Below are positions 1 through 11,575 of a stretch of DNA of 64,000 nt, piece by piece. Position numbers and translations under genes: made by a program. The notes under the pieces are model-generated. The model was given only the letters and a program-made list of their open reading frames with translations. It searched no databases and was not told the DNA's origin. The DNA is from Desmodus rotundus. Its lineage: Eukaryota; Chordata; Mammalia; Chiroptera; Phyllostomidae. Position 1 is the stretch's first letter; each line of letters opens with the position of its first letter. The DNA lies in the NCBI RefSeq assembly GCF_022682495.2, contig NC_071389.1, positions 174,282,056 through 174,346,055 of the forward strand. Direction: 5' to 3'.

Positions 1-794
1 CATAGAAATACTGATGGATGTGATGCCATGACGTCTAGTATTTGCTTCAAAATAATTTAGGGTGAGGGAAAGTGGTGAGAGTTGAGATCAATCAAATTTG
101 GCTATGAGCTGATAAATGTTGAAGTTGGGATCGGGTGCATAAGAGTTATAATCCACCCTCACTATTTCTGTGTGTGTTTGAAATATTCCCTACAAAAAAC
201 AATTGTTTAAAGTGTGCTTGGTTATAAGGCTATCAGTACGCCAATGACATGTAGGTACTTAGTAGATGATTCTTGATAACCCAGTGTTTTTCGTCCAATG
301 TTTGGAAGATCCACTGTCAAAAATAAGGGAAAGTAGGGAAAAATATTAAATATATATATTTCCCCCAGTGAAAGAAGCTCCAGATTTCAAAACTACAGTT
401 AAAGAATCCGTGCTGATCTAAAATAGAAGATGAACATTTTCTAATTCCCATCCTTCCCGTTGGCTGTGCTGCCTCATTGTGATGAACCCAAGTTAATAAA
501 GAGCATATATTACAAGCATATGATGAACTTTTGTCTTGACTCTGAAGATATATAATAACTCTCTGTCTTTGGTACCTGATATAGGGAATGTTCAGAGGAA
601 GTCCCAGTCTACTGATACCTTCCTTGGCTTTTACTCTTCACTCCTAAACATATATAGCTCTTATGTATAGCTGGATTGCACATGGATGAGGTTAACAAGT
701 ATTTTTCTTACCCCCACATACCAATCATATGTAAAATCACTTTAAATGTGCAAATCTAGTTAAGTAGGTTAAAGACATGGGAGCTGGAAATGTA
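1..794. other. Unique AT-rich sequence, nothing recognised
   Basis: I see no gene, RNA or repeat family here. There is a short TA-rich patch near 348-360 and scattered AATAAA-like strings, but no ORF of note and no CpG cluster. Confidence 0.5.
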
Positions 795-885
795 ATAGGG
801 AAAAAGAAAATAAAGAAAGTAAAGAAGGAAGGAAGGGAGGAAGGACAAGAAGAAAGGAGGAAGGGAAGAAAGACAGAAAAGTTGA
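795..885. repeat. Purine-rich GAAA/GGAA low-complexity tract
   Basis: Nearly pure A/G on the plus strand, with irregular GAAA, GGAA and AAAG units. It is an imperfect polypurine tract, not a clean microsatellite. Confidence 0.85.
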
Positions 886-3875
886 TCCTTCTCAGAAGAA
901 GAATGCAGAATATTTCAATTTAGCAAGTTTGGTGCAGATGTTCTCATAAACCCAGGAAGAGTGAAGCCAATTGCCCATTAAAGATTTACCAGCCATTCCT
1001 AATTTTCACTGTGCAAAGTGCCCATTGGAGATTTCCCTGTAGTAGTTGGTAAGGATTACTTTTCCTTTCAAAGTCATTTATGGTCACTGAGGAATCTGAA
1101 CTCTAAGAAATGGATTGTTGGTTATATAACCAGAAATTTACATACAATTACATACTTTGTCAGTTCTCAAGTTGTCCCAAAACACTCTAATTGGACCTTA
1201 AATGTGTGCAAAAATAATTTTTGACCCACTATCTGGAAAGTTAAATAAATAACATCCTAAAACTAGATCATCTCCCCATGTTTGGCCTGGATCAGGGATG
1301 TTTACTTGGGAATACTCTCCTAAGACGCCATCTCCAGATGTGAAAAGATGTAGTCAGGACCAAAACAATACTTTTTGTCTTCTGAGAAAACCGAACTAGC
1401 AAAACCTGGAAAGCACCAGTAACCCTCTGAAATGTCAAAATGGCTTGATTCAAATAATTCACTTATTCATGTTCATATTATTTCAAAGAAATAATACTGA
1501 CTGCTTATGTACCAAGCTCAATACCTAATAACACTAAGGTGATGAAGACAGGAAAGACTATTCATGGGGCACACAGTCCAGAGAAAAATCAAGAGCTAGG
1601 TCTCATCTAAACCCTAAAAGATAGCTATAATTTAACCAAACAAGATGGGATATTTGGTGGCCTCCACAAGTAAATATATTGATATAGGAAGTCCTTGGAG
1701 ATCTAGAATTATTTTTGCAAAGTCTCTTGGAAGGGAGTTCATCCTCTTCTCTCCACTCCCATTCCAGGGTTATTTTCAAAAAGAGTGGAGAAAAAAATAG
1801 GATCCTTGGATAATTTGGGGATTCCAAAAGAAATAACAGGCTCCCTGCATCCCTTCTGGAACCCCAAGAAACGTTATGTGCATCCATTCAGTCAGTAATC
1901 AACACTATTCATAGGAACCCTTGGGTGCCAGGCATATCCGGATAGGACTTTTCCTTCTAGCTACTAAAGCAAGGCAGCAGTGGAGCCAGATGTCTTCATG
2001 GGATTTGGGGGGCAGAGTTCTCAAGATTTCTCCAAGTCTCCAGCACTCCAGACAGTGTGGGAGACACACTGACCTTTCCCTTATTCCCTTCTTTTCAGGT
2101 TGCAGAAGTTATTTCTGAAAGGAAAGTGAGAATAAGAGAGAGAGAGAGAACAAGAGCCCCAGCGGACCCTACAGTCATGTGGAAGGGTACTGCAGCAGGG
2201 TGTAGTGTGAAGGACCAAATGGGTGAATTGTGTATCTTGGGAGAAAACAGTGCAGGACAAGCAAAGACCAAGGAGTAGTACTGTCTCTTCACCATTGCTC
2301 TGGGACTGTGAAAACATTACAGCTTCGATTAGTCCTAGGGAAAAAGAGAAGTCATGACCTGATGGAATTTAAACCAGAAATAAAGAAAACGCAGAATTGA
2401 CTTATATTGCATTACCTATAAGCAGGGAGTAGTGGTGTCTTTGGATGTATATTTAGTTGAATATATAAAACTAAGTTCTTTTTAATACAATGAAGACACT
2501 AGAAAATGCAACAATCTATATACAAGCTCTGCATGTGTACATGTTTACAAACATAACCAAATGGACTTGAATATTGGACCCTTCAGAACTGCCACCTTGG
2601 GAGGTTCTATTTATGATGTTGTCATTGTTCAAACTCTTTCTTAAGCCTTCAGCATCATTTTATAAGCCATACAGGGAAATCAATTCCATTAGTTTATATT
2701 GATTCTCCATGTTTGATTACCAATTATAAAAGAAAGCAAGTAAAAAAAGAGAGAGTGAATGATTTGCTTACATCATGGATTTATTCACCAAAGCCTGGCA
2801 CAAGCCATTTCCAAAATTCAATAAACACATCATGTTTATTAACTCTGTATAATACTCACAGAATAAAAGCAATCCCAAAGTTGTTTTAAGCAATGACTGC
2901 TGTTTTGTAGTACATATATTGTCAAGATGACTATTTTGAATGAAAACATTAATTTGGATGAATTAGTATACTTGTGAAAAACAAGAACCAATCCAAAAAA
3001 AAGGCCACATTATTTTACAGTCATGGATATTTAGGGCAGTGACAAATTTCTCAACTTTGACTGAGTGGTCATTTCCTTTGAAATCACATGCTCTCTGTCA
3101 CTGTCTCAGTCTCTGGAGAAAAGTGTCTGAGTCTCTGGAGAATCTCATAATTCTCCACACTTTGGAAGGAGCTTTTTCAAGAAAGCCGTAGCATAAGTGC
3201 TGTCATGCACGAAGAGAGGAGAGCCTGAGAGAGGCTGGGGCCTACCGTCTGCACTGTCTCTCATACAGGCATCTTTGCATTTTTATGAGCGTTGCTCCTA
3301 ATCTCATTTTTCATTCCCATCTTGCAACTTTATGCCTTCCTATTGATCTTAGTTCTGCTGCTTAGAGACACCAATATGATATGCTGAGAACATTCAATAA
3401 ATAAAAAATATCCATCCACCCTGTACGTGATTCCTCTTTAGAAAATTATGCAAGTAAAATAGTGTTTTTCTGCTTCTTGTTCATTCTCGAGACCAAAGGC
3501 TATGACGCGCATGTGGAATTGACTCCAGGGATGGGTAGAGGGCGTTCTAAATTTCAAATCTCAGTCCTGGTTCTGAAGTCCAATACTGCCTTAGAGAAGC
3601 TGCCTTCTATAATTATTGATTACCCCTCACATACTGTAATTGAAGTCACATCTACAAAGATCTGTTTAAATTGTAGCATTTGTGATTTTTTTCCTGAATG
3701 AGAAATGCATTTATTTGCATCACTTCTATACTTTTAAAAAGTTGTTTATGAATGAGAAAACACTGTCCTATCGCACATATTTTGCTAGTATGAATTCAGT
3801 CAGGAGTCTTCGTGCATATTTCATTCAAATGATCTTTGCTTGAAGAAATTAACAAACACCACCTGAGAGGTGAGT
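886..3875. other. Unique sequence, no gene recognised
   Basis: Small ORFs (for example 1018-1224 plus, 1603-1887 minus) have no recognisable motif and match chance expectation. There is a short GA run at about 2137-2149. Near 3103-3145 the phrase GTCTCTGGAGAA recurs about 28 bases apart, a small local duplication. Nothing else is identifiable. Confidence 0.45.
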
Positions 3876-4024
3876 TTTTAAAAAATATATTTCATTGATT
3901 ATGCTATTACAGTTGTCCCATTTCCCCCCCTTTATTCCCCTCCGCCCTGCACACCACCACACCCACACTCATTCCCCACCTTCAGTTCATGTCCATGGGT
4001 CGTATAAGTTCTTTGGTTTCTACA
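3876..4024 (-). mobile_element. 5'-truncated HAL1/L1 3' end, bat-type
   Basis: The plus strand reads poly-T-like TTTTTAAAAAATATATTT, then CATTGATTATGCTATTACAG, then a C-rich stretch and GTTCATGTCCATGGGTCGTA. This is the reverse complement of the same 3' end seen at 19.15 kb and 56.24 kb. The element is cut off after about 149 bp. Imperfect target-site duplications, GAGAGGTGAGT (3865-3875) and GAGAGGGCAGT (4025-4035), mark a complete 5'-truncated retrotransposition. Confidence 0.8.
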
Positions 4025-4124
4025 GAGAGGGCAGTGACAAATGTCACAAACAGGAGAGTTAATTCAGGCATCAAAATTATACTCTTCATTTCTGTATTTG
4101 AACAATTAAGGTAAATACCATTGA

Positions 4125-4255
4125 GTAGTATAGAAAGAATCCTAGACATCAGAAGATGTGGGCTCCAGTGTTTGCTTCCCAAGCTGTCTGGATGTAATTT
4201 GACTTCCCCAGCCTCTCCTTCTATTATCTGTGAAAATGAAGGGGTGGACACCTGA
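4125..4255 (+). repeat. MIR SINE fragment
   Basis: It has the MIR core order: a 'tgggctccagtg' segment, then 'tttgacttcccc' (the GTGACCTTGGGCAA-like segment), then a 'ctgtgaaaatgaagggg' segment (the CTGTAAAATGGGG-like tail). It is diverged and incomplete at both ends. Confidence 0.6.
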
Positions 4256-4639
4256 TCGCCACTACCACTGATATTTTTGGAGCTTTATGCTCAAAGTGTG
4301 AAGGTATATTTTCATAAGCATCTGGCTGCACTTTGTGGCTACTTTATCAGTCCCTCATCCCTCATTTCCAATTCTCTTAAGAGCATTAAAAATATTTTGT
4401 CATGGAGAGCAGAATACCGAGGAGTGGAGCTGAGAGTCTGCACTTGGGATGCAGTATCAAAGCAAACAAACAACCTGACTTGACGTGATGAGAAAACGGC
4501 GTTTCTGAATTGCTGCCTAGGCATTTCACAGGACAACAACACTGCTCACACCAAGTCTGAACACTGGGATATGGACCTGAGTGTAGGATTCCCCCTACAG
4601 GTTCCTGCTTTGGTTTTCCCAAGGCACCTTTCTTCTATT
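4256..4639. other. Unique sequence, nothing recognised
   Basis: The overlapping short ORFs on both strands carry no recognisable domain. No repeat family is identified. Confidence 0.4.
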
Positions 4640-5170
4640 GTTGTTCCATTTTTATATTTATCTTTTAAATTTTCGATTCCAGTTAATGTTCAATACCATT
4701 CTACATCGGCTTCAGATGCACAGCCAAGTGGCCAGAAAACCACACACTCCACCAAGTGGTCCCCCCAACCCCGCCCCAATACCTCAAGCACCCATCTGGC
4801 CCCACATGTAGCCACCATGACTATTGACTACATTCCCCATCTCTGCAACTATTTTGTAAGTACCAATTTATACCTCCTAATCTCTTCACCTTTTGCACCC
4901 AATGCCCTAACCTTCCTTCCCCTCTGTAAGTCTGTTCACGTTATCTATGAATCTGTTTCTATTTTGTTTGTTTGTTTTGTTTTCTTAGATTCCACATTTA
5001 AGTGAAATCATGTGGCATTTGTTTTTCTCTGACTTATTTCATTTAGCATAAAACCATTTAGGTCCATCAGCGTTGTCACAAACGATAAGACTTTATTCTT
5101 TTTCACGGCCTGGTAGTATTCCATTGTGTATACACAAATATACCACAGCCTTTTTATCCTTTTAAAATAA
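4640..5170 (-). mobile_element. L1 3' end (3'UTR and end of ORF2), antisense
   Basis: Reading the minus strand, the far right gives the classic end of L1 ORF2. On the plus strand this is GTAGTATTCCATTGTGTAT preceded by a 'ggtccatcagcgttgtcaca' segment. It is followed by a 3'UTR with CAATACCATTCTACATCGGC, 'tggccccacatgtagccac' and 'accaatttatacctcctaat' segments. A plus-strand ORF of 144 codons at 4571-5005 is only the antisense reading of this 3'UTR. The copy is 5' truncated near 5170 and moderately diverged. Confidence 0.8.
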
Positions 5171-5410
5171 CCTCGTAGTGTTGGGCCCCAATAAAAGTTA
5201 GTGACCTCTGCCCTTACCACTTTAGAAATAACGGGTTCTTGCTATCCTGCTCTCTATCTCCTGCTCATTCATTGCTTGGGACAAAAGACTGCCCTTCCCT
5301 GGGCTCATTGCACCCACCAACTCTGCCCCAGACCACCTCATTTCTGGGGTCTCTAATAAATCTTGTGGTTTTACTTTCTTTGAGTCAGTGTATTGAAACT
5401 GCATCTTCAA
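5171..5410 (+). repeat. Possible solo LTR fragment, family unknown
   Basis: Two AATAAA polyadenylation-like signals (about 5190 and 5356) sit with a pyrimidine-rich, CCCTGGGCTCATTGCACCC-containing stretch and a TCTGGGGTCTCTAATAAATC segment. That layout is common in R regions of retroviral LTRs. I could not define TG/CA ends or a target duplication, so the call is tentative. It could be unique sequence. Confidence 0.3.
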
Positions 5411-5595
5411 TCAAAATGATCCAAGGGTTTTCACTTCTCCCAAATGGAAGCTCAGATGCTAAAGGAGCTACCTGCCAACCCCATTTGGGTAGCTTCTGAC
5501 TCCTCATTCAAGCACATCATTACCTGCACACTCTCAATTTAATACACCAGCTACAGGCCTTCCAATAAACTTGACATTATAAAAGGGGAGTAATA

Positions 5596-5807
5596 TGCCC
5601 TGGCTGGTGCAGCTCAGTGGTTTGAGCACAGGCTGCAAACCAGAGGGTCGCCGATTCAGTTCTCAGCCAGGGCACGTGCCTGGGTTGCAGCCAGGTCTCC
5701 AGTGGGGGGCACGTAAGAGTCAACTACACATTGATGTTTCTCTCCCTCTCTTTCTCCTTCCTTTCCCCGCTCTCTAGAAATAAATAAATAAAATCTTTTG
5801 AAAAAAA
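5596..5807 (+). mobile_element. Ves-type bat SINE
   Basis: A tRNA-derived head (TGCCCTGGCTGGTGCAGCTC, box-A like) is followed by a GGGTCGCCGATTCAGTTCTC box-B-like region. A 'gtgcctgggttgcag' middle, a TTGATGTTTCTCTCCCTCTC segment and an AAATAAATAAATAAAATC tail complete the element. Flanking copies of GGGGAGTAAT (5585-5594) and GGGGAGAGTAAT (about 5809-5820) are the target-site duplication. Non-autonomous, mobilised by L1. Confidence 0.93.
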
Positions 5808-5850
5808 GGGGGAGAGTAATGTATTGGCTCATGCCATTGAAAAGTTTAGC

Positions 5851-6230
5851 TGTGGACTGAATTATATCACCTCTAAATTCATATGTTCAAGCCTTCACCC
5901 CCAGTATCTCAGAATGTGACTGGATGTGGAGATGGGGACTTTAAAGAGATGATTAAGGTTAAATCAGGTCATATGGGCAGTCTCACTTGTGACCCTGTAA
6001 GAAGAGGAAATTTGAACACACAAAGTGACACCAGAGGTGCACACACACAGAGAGATGTCCATGTGAAGATGGCCACGGGCGGCCATCCACAAGCCAAGGA
6101 CAGAGGCCTTAGAGGAAACCAACTGAAAGTACCTTGATCTTGGTCTTTTGCCTCCAGAAAATAAATTTCTGTTGCTAACATAACACAGTCTGGTAGGTGT
6201 TTTGGTATAGCAGCCCTAGCAAATAATACA
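5851..6230 (+). mobile_element. MLT1-type (ERVL-MaLR) solo LTR
   Basis: It begins TGTGGACTGAATTATATCAC and contains 'aattcatatgttcaagcc', CAGAATGTGACTGGATGTGG, 'tgtaagaagaggaaatttg' and a CTTGATCTTGGTC segment. Next come AATAAATTTCTGTTGCT and a terminal 'cagccctagcaaataataca'. This order is that of MLT1C/D-like MaLR LTRs. Only the LTR is present, with no internal region beside it. The 84-codon ORF at 5883-6137 lies inside it and is not a gene. Confidence 0.85.
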
Positions 6231-7202
6231 AGTCCCTTGCAGGGCTGAATATATTATGTGCAAAACCCAGGGAGAGATGAAACTGTTGTGCCTCTGCTTC
6301 AAAATGCAGGAAGAAAAATTGCCACTAAAGGCATTGAAACATTAGGCTTTTTCCCCCTTCTTCTCTAGCCTTCCTCTAACTTATCATGGTGGTTTTGTTG
6401 TTTGGGTGTTTTGAATGTTATTGTTTTATTTTTTGCCATTTAAGTGATTCCAAGAAAAGAAAATTAAAATGTTAAGTTATTAGCCTGAAGATTACCTTTC
6501 ATCTCTACACTGTACAATGCCAATTTTAAATGTAAATGTAGGGACATTTAACTCGCATACAGGATCACCAATGTTGCACAATTAGGATTTTGTAGCCTGT
6601 GCGTGCATATGTACATCCATCATCCTCACCAGGACAATGGAAACGCTGCAGAAACTAACTTAACTGAGTTTATTTCATTTCTTGATACACATTCTACCAG
6701 CACTCGCTAGCCTGGATTTATTGATGGGCATGGAAAGACTGAAAGGAAAAGGAAGTAAAGGTTCCCCTCTCTTTCTCTTTTCTTCTGTCATAACTTTCAG
6801 TGTAAGTGGTTGACTAATACAGGGAAGTTACACACAAGTAAGAGATGATCTGACAGGGTGCTTTGGTCGTTTGTGTTTCTCAGAATGCCACTGCCTTCCT
6901 TCGGCACTCAAAGTAAATTCCTATTCAAAGGGAAAGCCTGGCCTCTCAGGACTGTCCGCACCCCTGCTTACTCAGTCATAAACACGACAGGCTTACCTTG
7001 TTCTTGCTTTCAGTCTCACTGAACCTCTACACATTGTGAGGCTCACTAGAATTCTGTGCTTTTGGGTCATCGTGAAAGCTGTGTGCAGAAGAGGTGGCAA
7101 GGAATGGCAGACACATACTACATACACTCCTCTGTTCACACACGTCCTCATTGAGCTTCACTTACAAACCACAAGTTCAAAAATAAAATGTATTAATCAC
7201 GT
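6231..7202. other. Unique sequence, nothing recognised
   Basis: AT-rich, with a T-rich patch near 6390-6440 (GTTGTTTGGGTGTTTTGAATG). No repeat family and no plausible coding region. Confidence 0.4.
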
Positions 7203-7210
7203 CAAGATTA

Positions 7211-7454
7211 TGCCCTGGCTGGTGTGGTTCAGCGGATTGAGTGCCAGCCTGTGAACCAAAGGGTCGTCAGCTCGATTCCCAGTCAGGGCCCATGGCTGGG
7301 TTGTGGGCCAGGTCCCCAGTAAGGGGTGTGTGAGAGGCAACCACACATTGATGTTTCTCTCCCTCTCTTTCTCCCTCCCTTCCCCTCTCTAAAAATGAAT
7401 AAATAAAATCTTTTCTAAGAAATTTTAAAAGTAAATAAATAAATAAAAGATTTT
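7211..7454 (+). mobile_element. Ves-type bat SINE
   Basis: Head TGCCCTGGCTGGTGTGGTTC, box-B-like 'gggtcgtcagctcgattccc', a CACATTGATGTTTCTCTCCC segment, and a long A-rich tail with repeated AAATA units up to about 7450. Target-site duplication CAAGATTA (7203-7210) and CAAGATTG (7455-7462). The tail holds a second AAATAAATAAATAAA block after TTTTCTAAGAAATTTTAAAAG, suggesting tail expansion. Confidence 0.94.
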
Positions 7455-7462
7455 CAAGATTG

Positions 7463-7859
7463 CAACAGCTGAGCATTAAACTAAGTACAGGGTCCTCTGA
7501 GCACAGGGCCTTGGGCATCTGCATAGGACTCACGCCCATGAAAGCAGTCCTGGTCTCTTGATATGATGTATGGAAAGCTCTTGATTGCATCAGAACTCAA
7601 TGTCTCTTTCTCCTTACTCTGTCCTTACTTACTTCCATGTTCCATTTCAATGCTTCTTTTAGCATTTTCCCTGATGATAATTTTTACCATTATCATCATA
7701 CATTTACCATCAGATTAACCTGGAACCCAACATGCCATTTCTATTTCTAACTCTTATGAAAGAACTGCTTTCAAATATTGCAGTACACAGCACTCCAACT
7801 GTTTCAGCTCTGGTCTGTGCAGACTTCTCATGAGATTTTACTTCTGACCAAGTGGTTGT
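7463..7859. other. Unique sequence, nothing recognised
   Basis: No gene or repeat recognised. A local alternation of TTTACCATTATCATCATACA and 'tttaccatcag' near 7680-7712 is a small imperfect duplication. Confidence 0.4.
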
Positions 7860-8240
7860 TCAGCTCTGGGATGAGAGGTGGTCAGAGGAGGAGGTTGAGG
7901 TGTTACAGGTAGAGGAGGGAGTATGAAAACGAGGTCACGTTTCCAGTTATATACCATGCTTGTCCAACTCACCGCTGGACGTGCGATTGTTGGATCATCT
8001 GTTCTACTCATAGTCTTATCCTGAGGGGTCCCACAAGTTCTCATGGAAAAGCCTTCTCCACCCCACATGGAGTACCGATTACTGTGCCCCCCCATACTCA
8101 TACTCCCTAAGAAGCCACTCAAGAGGCTCTCACTGGCACAGCTGCAGCAGGTACCCACAGTGAGGCCCCCAACTGTCAGGGTCCTGCTTCCCGCATGCCC
8201 AAGACCACCCCACTCAGGTACCACCACTACCAGACAACCT
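7860..8240. other. GC-richer segment of unknown origin, possible retropseudogene
   Basis: This block is richer in G and C than its neighbours and is open on both strands. The minus strand at 7838-8227 has 129 codons, rich in Gly, Ser and Thr with a Pro-rich end. The plus strand at 8043-8255 has 70 codons. I recognise no domain. It could be a diverged processed pseudogene, a conserved non-coding element or simply locally GC-rich DNA. No poly-A tail or flanking duplication is evident. Confidence 0.25.
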
Positions 8241-8872
8241 TTTTGGAGCCTGTAGGTATCTTGACAGCTCCTGACATTATCATCACTCTGTTAGAACCTT
8301 TTAGAGTCTGTATTCTGAAGGCTTTCAATTTGCTGAAGCCACATTTTTATGCTTTACCAAAGAGTTTGCCCATTTTGTGCTCTGCTCTGCCACACACATA
8401 CCAAAGCAGAGTAGCCAGGCACTTTTAGGTTTTTCGGTGATATCAGTGGAAATAGACAAATAGAAATCATAGACAACATATGTATTCAAAACCCTTTCAA
8501 CCACCAGTGTTAGTAGTTAGAGCAAGCCTGGGTGGCTAGAACTCACTTCTCCAAGAATTACTTCCCTGGACAGAGAATACATAGAGTTGACAGGTCTATT
8601 GTGCAAATAAGCTCCTGATGAGTGATCTCATTGGCTTGGTTTTGCCAAAAGGAGATGTGTCCAGCTGTCTCCAGTGACAGCATCTTAGACTCAAGATTGG
8701 AACTCACTAGCAGTAATTTAATTCTAATGATGAATTTGGGCAGAAAAAGGTCTGAGCTTGAGATTTAGTTCAGAACTAGAAGTTACAGGGATATAAATTA
8801 TAGAAGGGTTGCTCTATTTCTCACAGAAACTTTTGTCATAAAAAGTTTTGGACTCAAGTTTTATAGAAATTT
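8241..8872. other. Unique sequence, nothing recognised
   Basis: No recognisable gene or repeat. The region drops back to AT-rich composition after about 8400. Confidence 0.4.
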
Positions 8873-8985
8873 AGCTCTGAATAGGAACTTAGATGTCATC
8901 TAGTACAATGCCTTCTTCTTGGCATGTGAAGAAACTTTTTTTTCAGCTAGTGAGTGGCAAACCTAGAACTAGAATCCTGATAATT
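8873..8985 (-). repeat. MIR-family SINE fragment
   Basis: The plus strand shows the reverse of the MIR core: GGAACTTAGATGTCATCTAG, then a degraded 'tgaagaaac' segment, then CAGCTAGTGAGTGGCAAACC and 'ctagaactagaatcctga'. Very diverged. Confidence 0.55.
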
Positions 8986-10375
8986 CTTTCTTTTTTCTCC
9001 TAATGGAAAAACCACAAGAATGAGGCAGAGATTACCAAGACTCTCAGAGCTTTGGCATTAACCACACTTGTCCTGGAGCATGGAAAAGGTACCCTCATAC
9101 AATCAAGATCACTTCTTATTCTGCAGTCTCATGAGAAATATTAGAAAGAACCTGTCAAAATCCTGCACATTTTGATTGGCATCTACTCCCTAGGTCGATA
9201 TAAGAAAGCCAAAGTCTTACATCTTATTTTCCATAGCAAGTACTCTGGCTCCCTCCACTTTTTTTTTCACTGAATTTTTCTCATCTGTGATCCATCTACA
9301 AGGAATGTTCTAATCTAAATAACTTCCTCCCTCACACTTACTCTATTTCCTGAAAACTCAGATATAGCTACAGAAACCTGATGAACTCACATCTCTTTGT
9401 TTTACAACTCTCTCTGATGTTGACCTCACCTCCAAATGTAGTTCCCCAGAGATATGGAAGAGGTTTCACAGAACAGAAAACAATAAAGGGTTAGGTCATT
9501 TTAATAATGGAAAAACTGCAGAAAAGTTAAGTAGGAGTCACACAAAAACACTGTAGGAACATGACTGAGAGACACATGTGATCTTGTCCGCAGGCTACTA
9601 AACAGAACCTATGTATTATTTAAAGAATAATCTTGCTGACCCTTTGCTCTCCATCTATAATTAGGCAGAGATCAGATTGTCCTGATGGATGTGTGTGCGC
9701 ATGCATGTGTTTGGTTCACAGGATTCAGCCCAGATAAATAGCTTGCTATTTCAAACAAATCTGATGCTTCCTGAAAACTAACTCAATAATCTGACTCGGT
9801 TCTGCCTCCCTCTTCTCCATCCACGTGACAAAACTAGGACCTGCAAGACTGGTCTCCTAGGTGACCACCATGAGTGATTTAGTTGTCAGCCTTTCTACTA
9901 AAACAGTCTATTTGGATCTCAATTAGTGTTAATTATTATCTAATTATTATAGGGATTCCATTACCCAAGTGAGGAAATGCCTCCCCTGATAAAGTCTGTG
10001 CTATAGAAAAAGAAATTTAAATTTGCCCACTTACAAAGCAAACATCCAAATTTTAAGTGAGCCTAATATTGGACCTATAGTAAGGTAAATGTTAAGACTC
10101 AACATAAGGGAAGTGTACACCCATAGTGCCAAGTCATGAAGAGTCAAAGCGAGTGCTGGCAGGAGTATCTCCACACGTAAAAGAAGAGTAGTTGCCACAG
10201 CATAACACCGGTATAGCACTACCATACAGGGAGTCCATGCTATTGTTACAGGAGCAGCCCAGAAGGAAAGGAGTGGTGTCTCCTTGGTCCTCAGTCTGCC
10301 ACTTCTCACTAAGTGCCAACTTCACTGATCTGCCCCTAGTCTCCAACGGGGCTTCTACTGACATCTCCTCTAGAA
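8986..10375. other. Unique sequence, nothing recognised
   Basis: No gene or repeat family is supported. Near 9922-9950 there is a tandem-like TTAATTATTATCTAATTATTA, an AT-rich imperfect duplication with homeodomain-type TAATTA cores. Confidence 0.4.
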
Positions 10376-10590
10376 CAGGGCTTCTCAACCTCAACACCAT
10401 TGATACCTTAGACTGGATAATTCTTTGTTTTAAGTGGGTGTCCTGTGCATTGTAGGGTTGTTTTTGCAGCAGCCCCAGCCTCTACCCACTAAATTCCAAT
10501 AGCACCCATTAGTTGTTACAACAAATCATTCAAGATATTACCAAATGCCCCCAGAGAAAGAGCAAAACTGCTCTTGGTTGAGAACCACTC
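10376..10590 (-). mobile_element. MER20 (hAT-Charlie MITE)
   Basis: Plus-strand ends CAGGGCTTCTCAACCTCA and GGTTGAGAACCACTC match the inverted termini of MER20. Between them lie 'ggataattctttgtt', GTCCTGTGCATTGTAGGGTT and 'tctacccactaaattccaat' in MER20 order. The 8-bp flanks CTCTAGAA (10368-10375) and ATCTAGAT (10591-10598) agree at 6 of 8 positions, fitting a hAT target duplication. Confidence 0.9.
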
Positions 10591-10828
10591 ATCTAGATCA
10601 TAGAAAGTGGGATCAGAAAGAGGTCACAGGTGAGCTGACTCTCAGAGGGTGACTGTTAACCTTTGTGGTGGTTCAATACTCTCACAGAGTCTGGAGATTT
10701 TTTTTACCTGGTATACACAAATGCACTGAAGTACATATAGGACAAATTTTACTTCAGATACCCCCTCAAGCCCAAGAATTAATTTATGTTCTAGAGCATT
10801 TGTTCCTTTATGTCAACATGAAATTTTT

Positions 10829-11050
10829 TAAAGATTTCATTTATATATTTTTAGAGAGAGGAGAAGGGAGGGAGAGAGGAAGAGAAACAGCCATGAGTGA
10901 GAGAAACAGAAACATCAGTCAGCTGACTCTCGCACACCTGCGACCAGTGACCCGGCCCACAACCCAGGTACGTGCCCTGACTGGCAATTGAACCAGTGAC
11001 TTTTTGGTTTGCAGGACAGCACCCAACCCACTGAGCCACAGCAGTCAGGG
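10829..11050 (-). mobile_element. Ves-type bat SINE, antisense
   Basis: It starts with the reversed tail (TTAAAGATTTCATTTATATA), then a purine-rich segment, then GTACGTGCCCTGACTGGCAA, and ends with the reversed tRNA-like head CTGAGCCACAGCAGTCAGGG. The flanking TGAAATTTTT at 10819-10828 and 11051-11060 is a perfect 10-bp target duplication. Confidence 0.95.
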
Positions 11051-11319
11051 TGAAATTTTTCCTATAGGACTTGCCCAAGAAGCAAGCAAAATCAAGATAA
11101 AAAACAAATACTGAAAATGTAGATGTTCAAATACAGACAAGTTTAGAAGATAGAGACATTTGGAAATAACTGAACTCTAGTCACTAAATGGCCTGGCACA
11201 GCTTAACAGCTCACAAGCTCTACTTCTTTGGTGTTTTTCTGAATAACCTCATTCCATTGCTTCATTTTCTGGCTCCACCTGCAACCTTTCTTTCCCAGAA
11301 AAGCACTGAATTGGAAACA
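11051..11319. other. Unique sequence, nothing recognised
   Basis: No gene or repeat recognised between the SINE and the MIR. Confidence 0.4.
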
Positions 11320-11575
11320 CAGTAATAGCTAACTTTTATCTAGCACTTACTACCAGCCAGGCACTCACTGTTCTAAGCACTTTTACTTATATTTGCTCAT
11401 GTTATTCACACAAGAACTCTGGGATAACTACCATTATCATTCCCATTTTATAGATAGGAAACAGAGGCACTAAGAGAGTAAATAACTTTCCCCAAATCAC
11501 ATAGCTCATAAGTGTCAGAACCAAGAGTCAAACCTAGACAGTCTGGTCCCAGTGTGCTCTGGCCTCCAGACCATG
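11320..11575 (-). repeat. MIR SINE, nearly full length
   Basis: The plus strand reads the MIR consensus reversed: 'ctagcacttactaccagcca', GGCACTCACTGTTCTAAGCA, CATTTTATAGATAGGAAACA, GAGGCACTAAGAGAGTAAAT and AGCTCATAAGTGTCAGAACC. One of the best-preserved MIR copies in the window. Confidence 0.88.

Noticed and set aside
4571..5005. 144-codon plus-strand ORF
   Set aside because: It is the antisense reading of an L1 3'UTR and ORF2 end.
5596..5680. tRNA-like box A/box B pattern
   Set aside because: It is the tRNA-derived head of a Ves SINE. The other SINE copies repeat it and no cloverleaf-competent tRNA gene is apparent.
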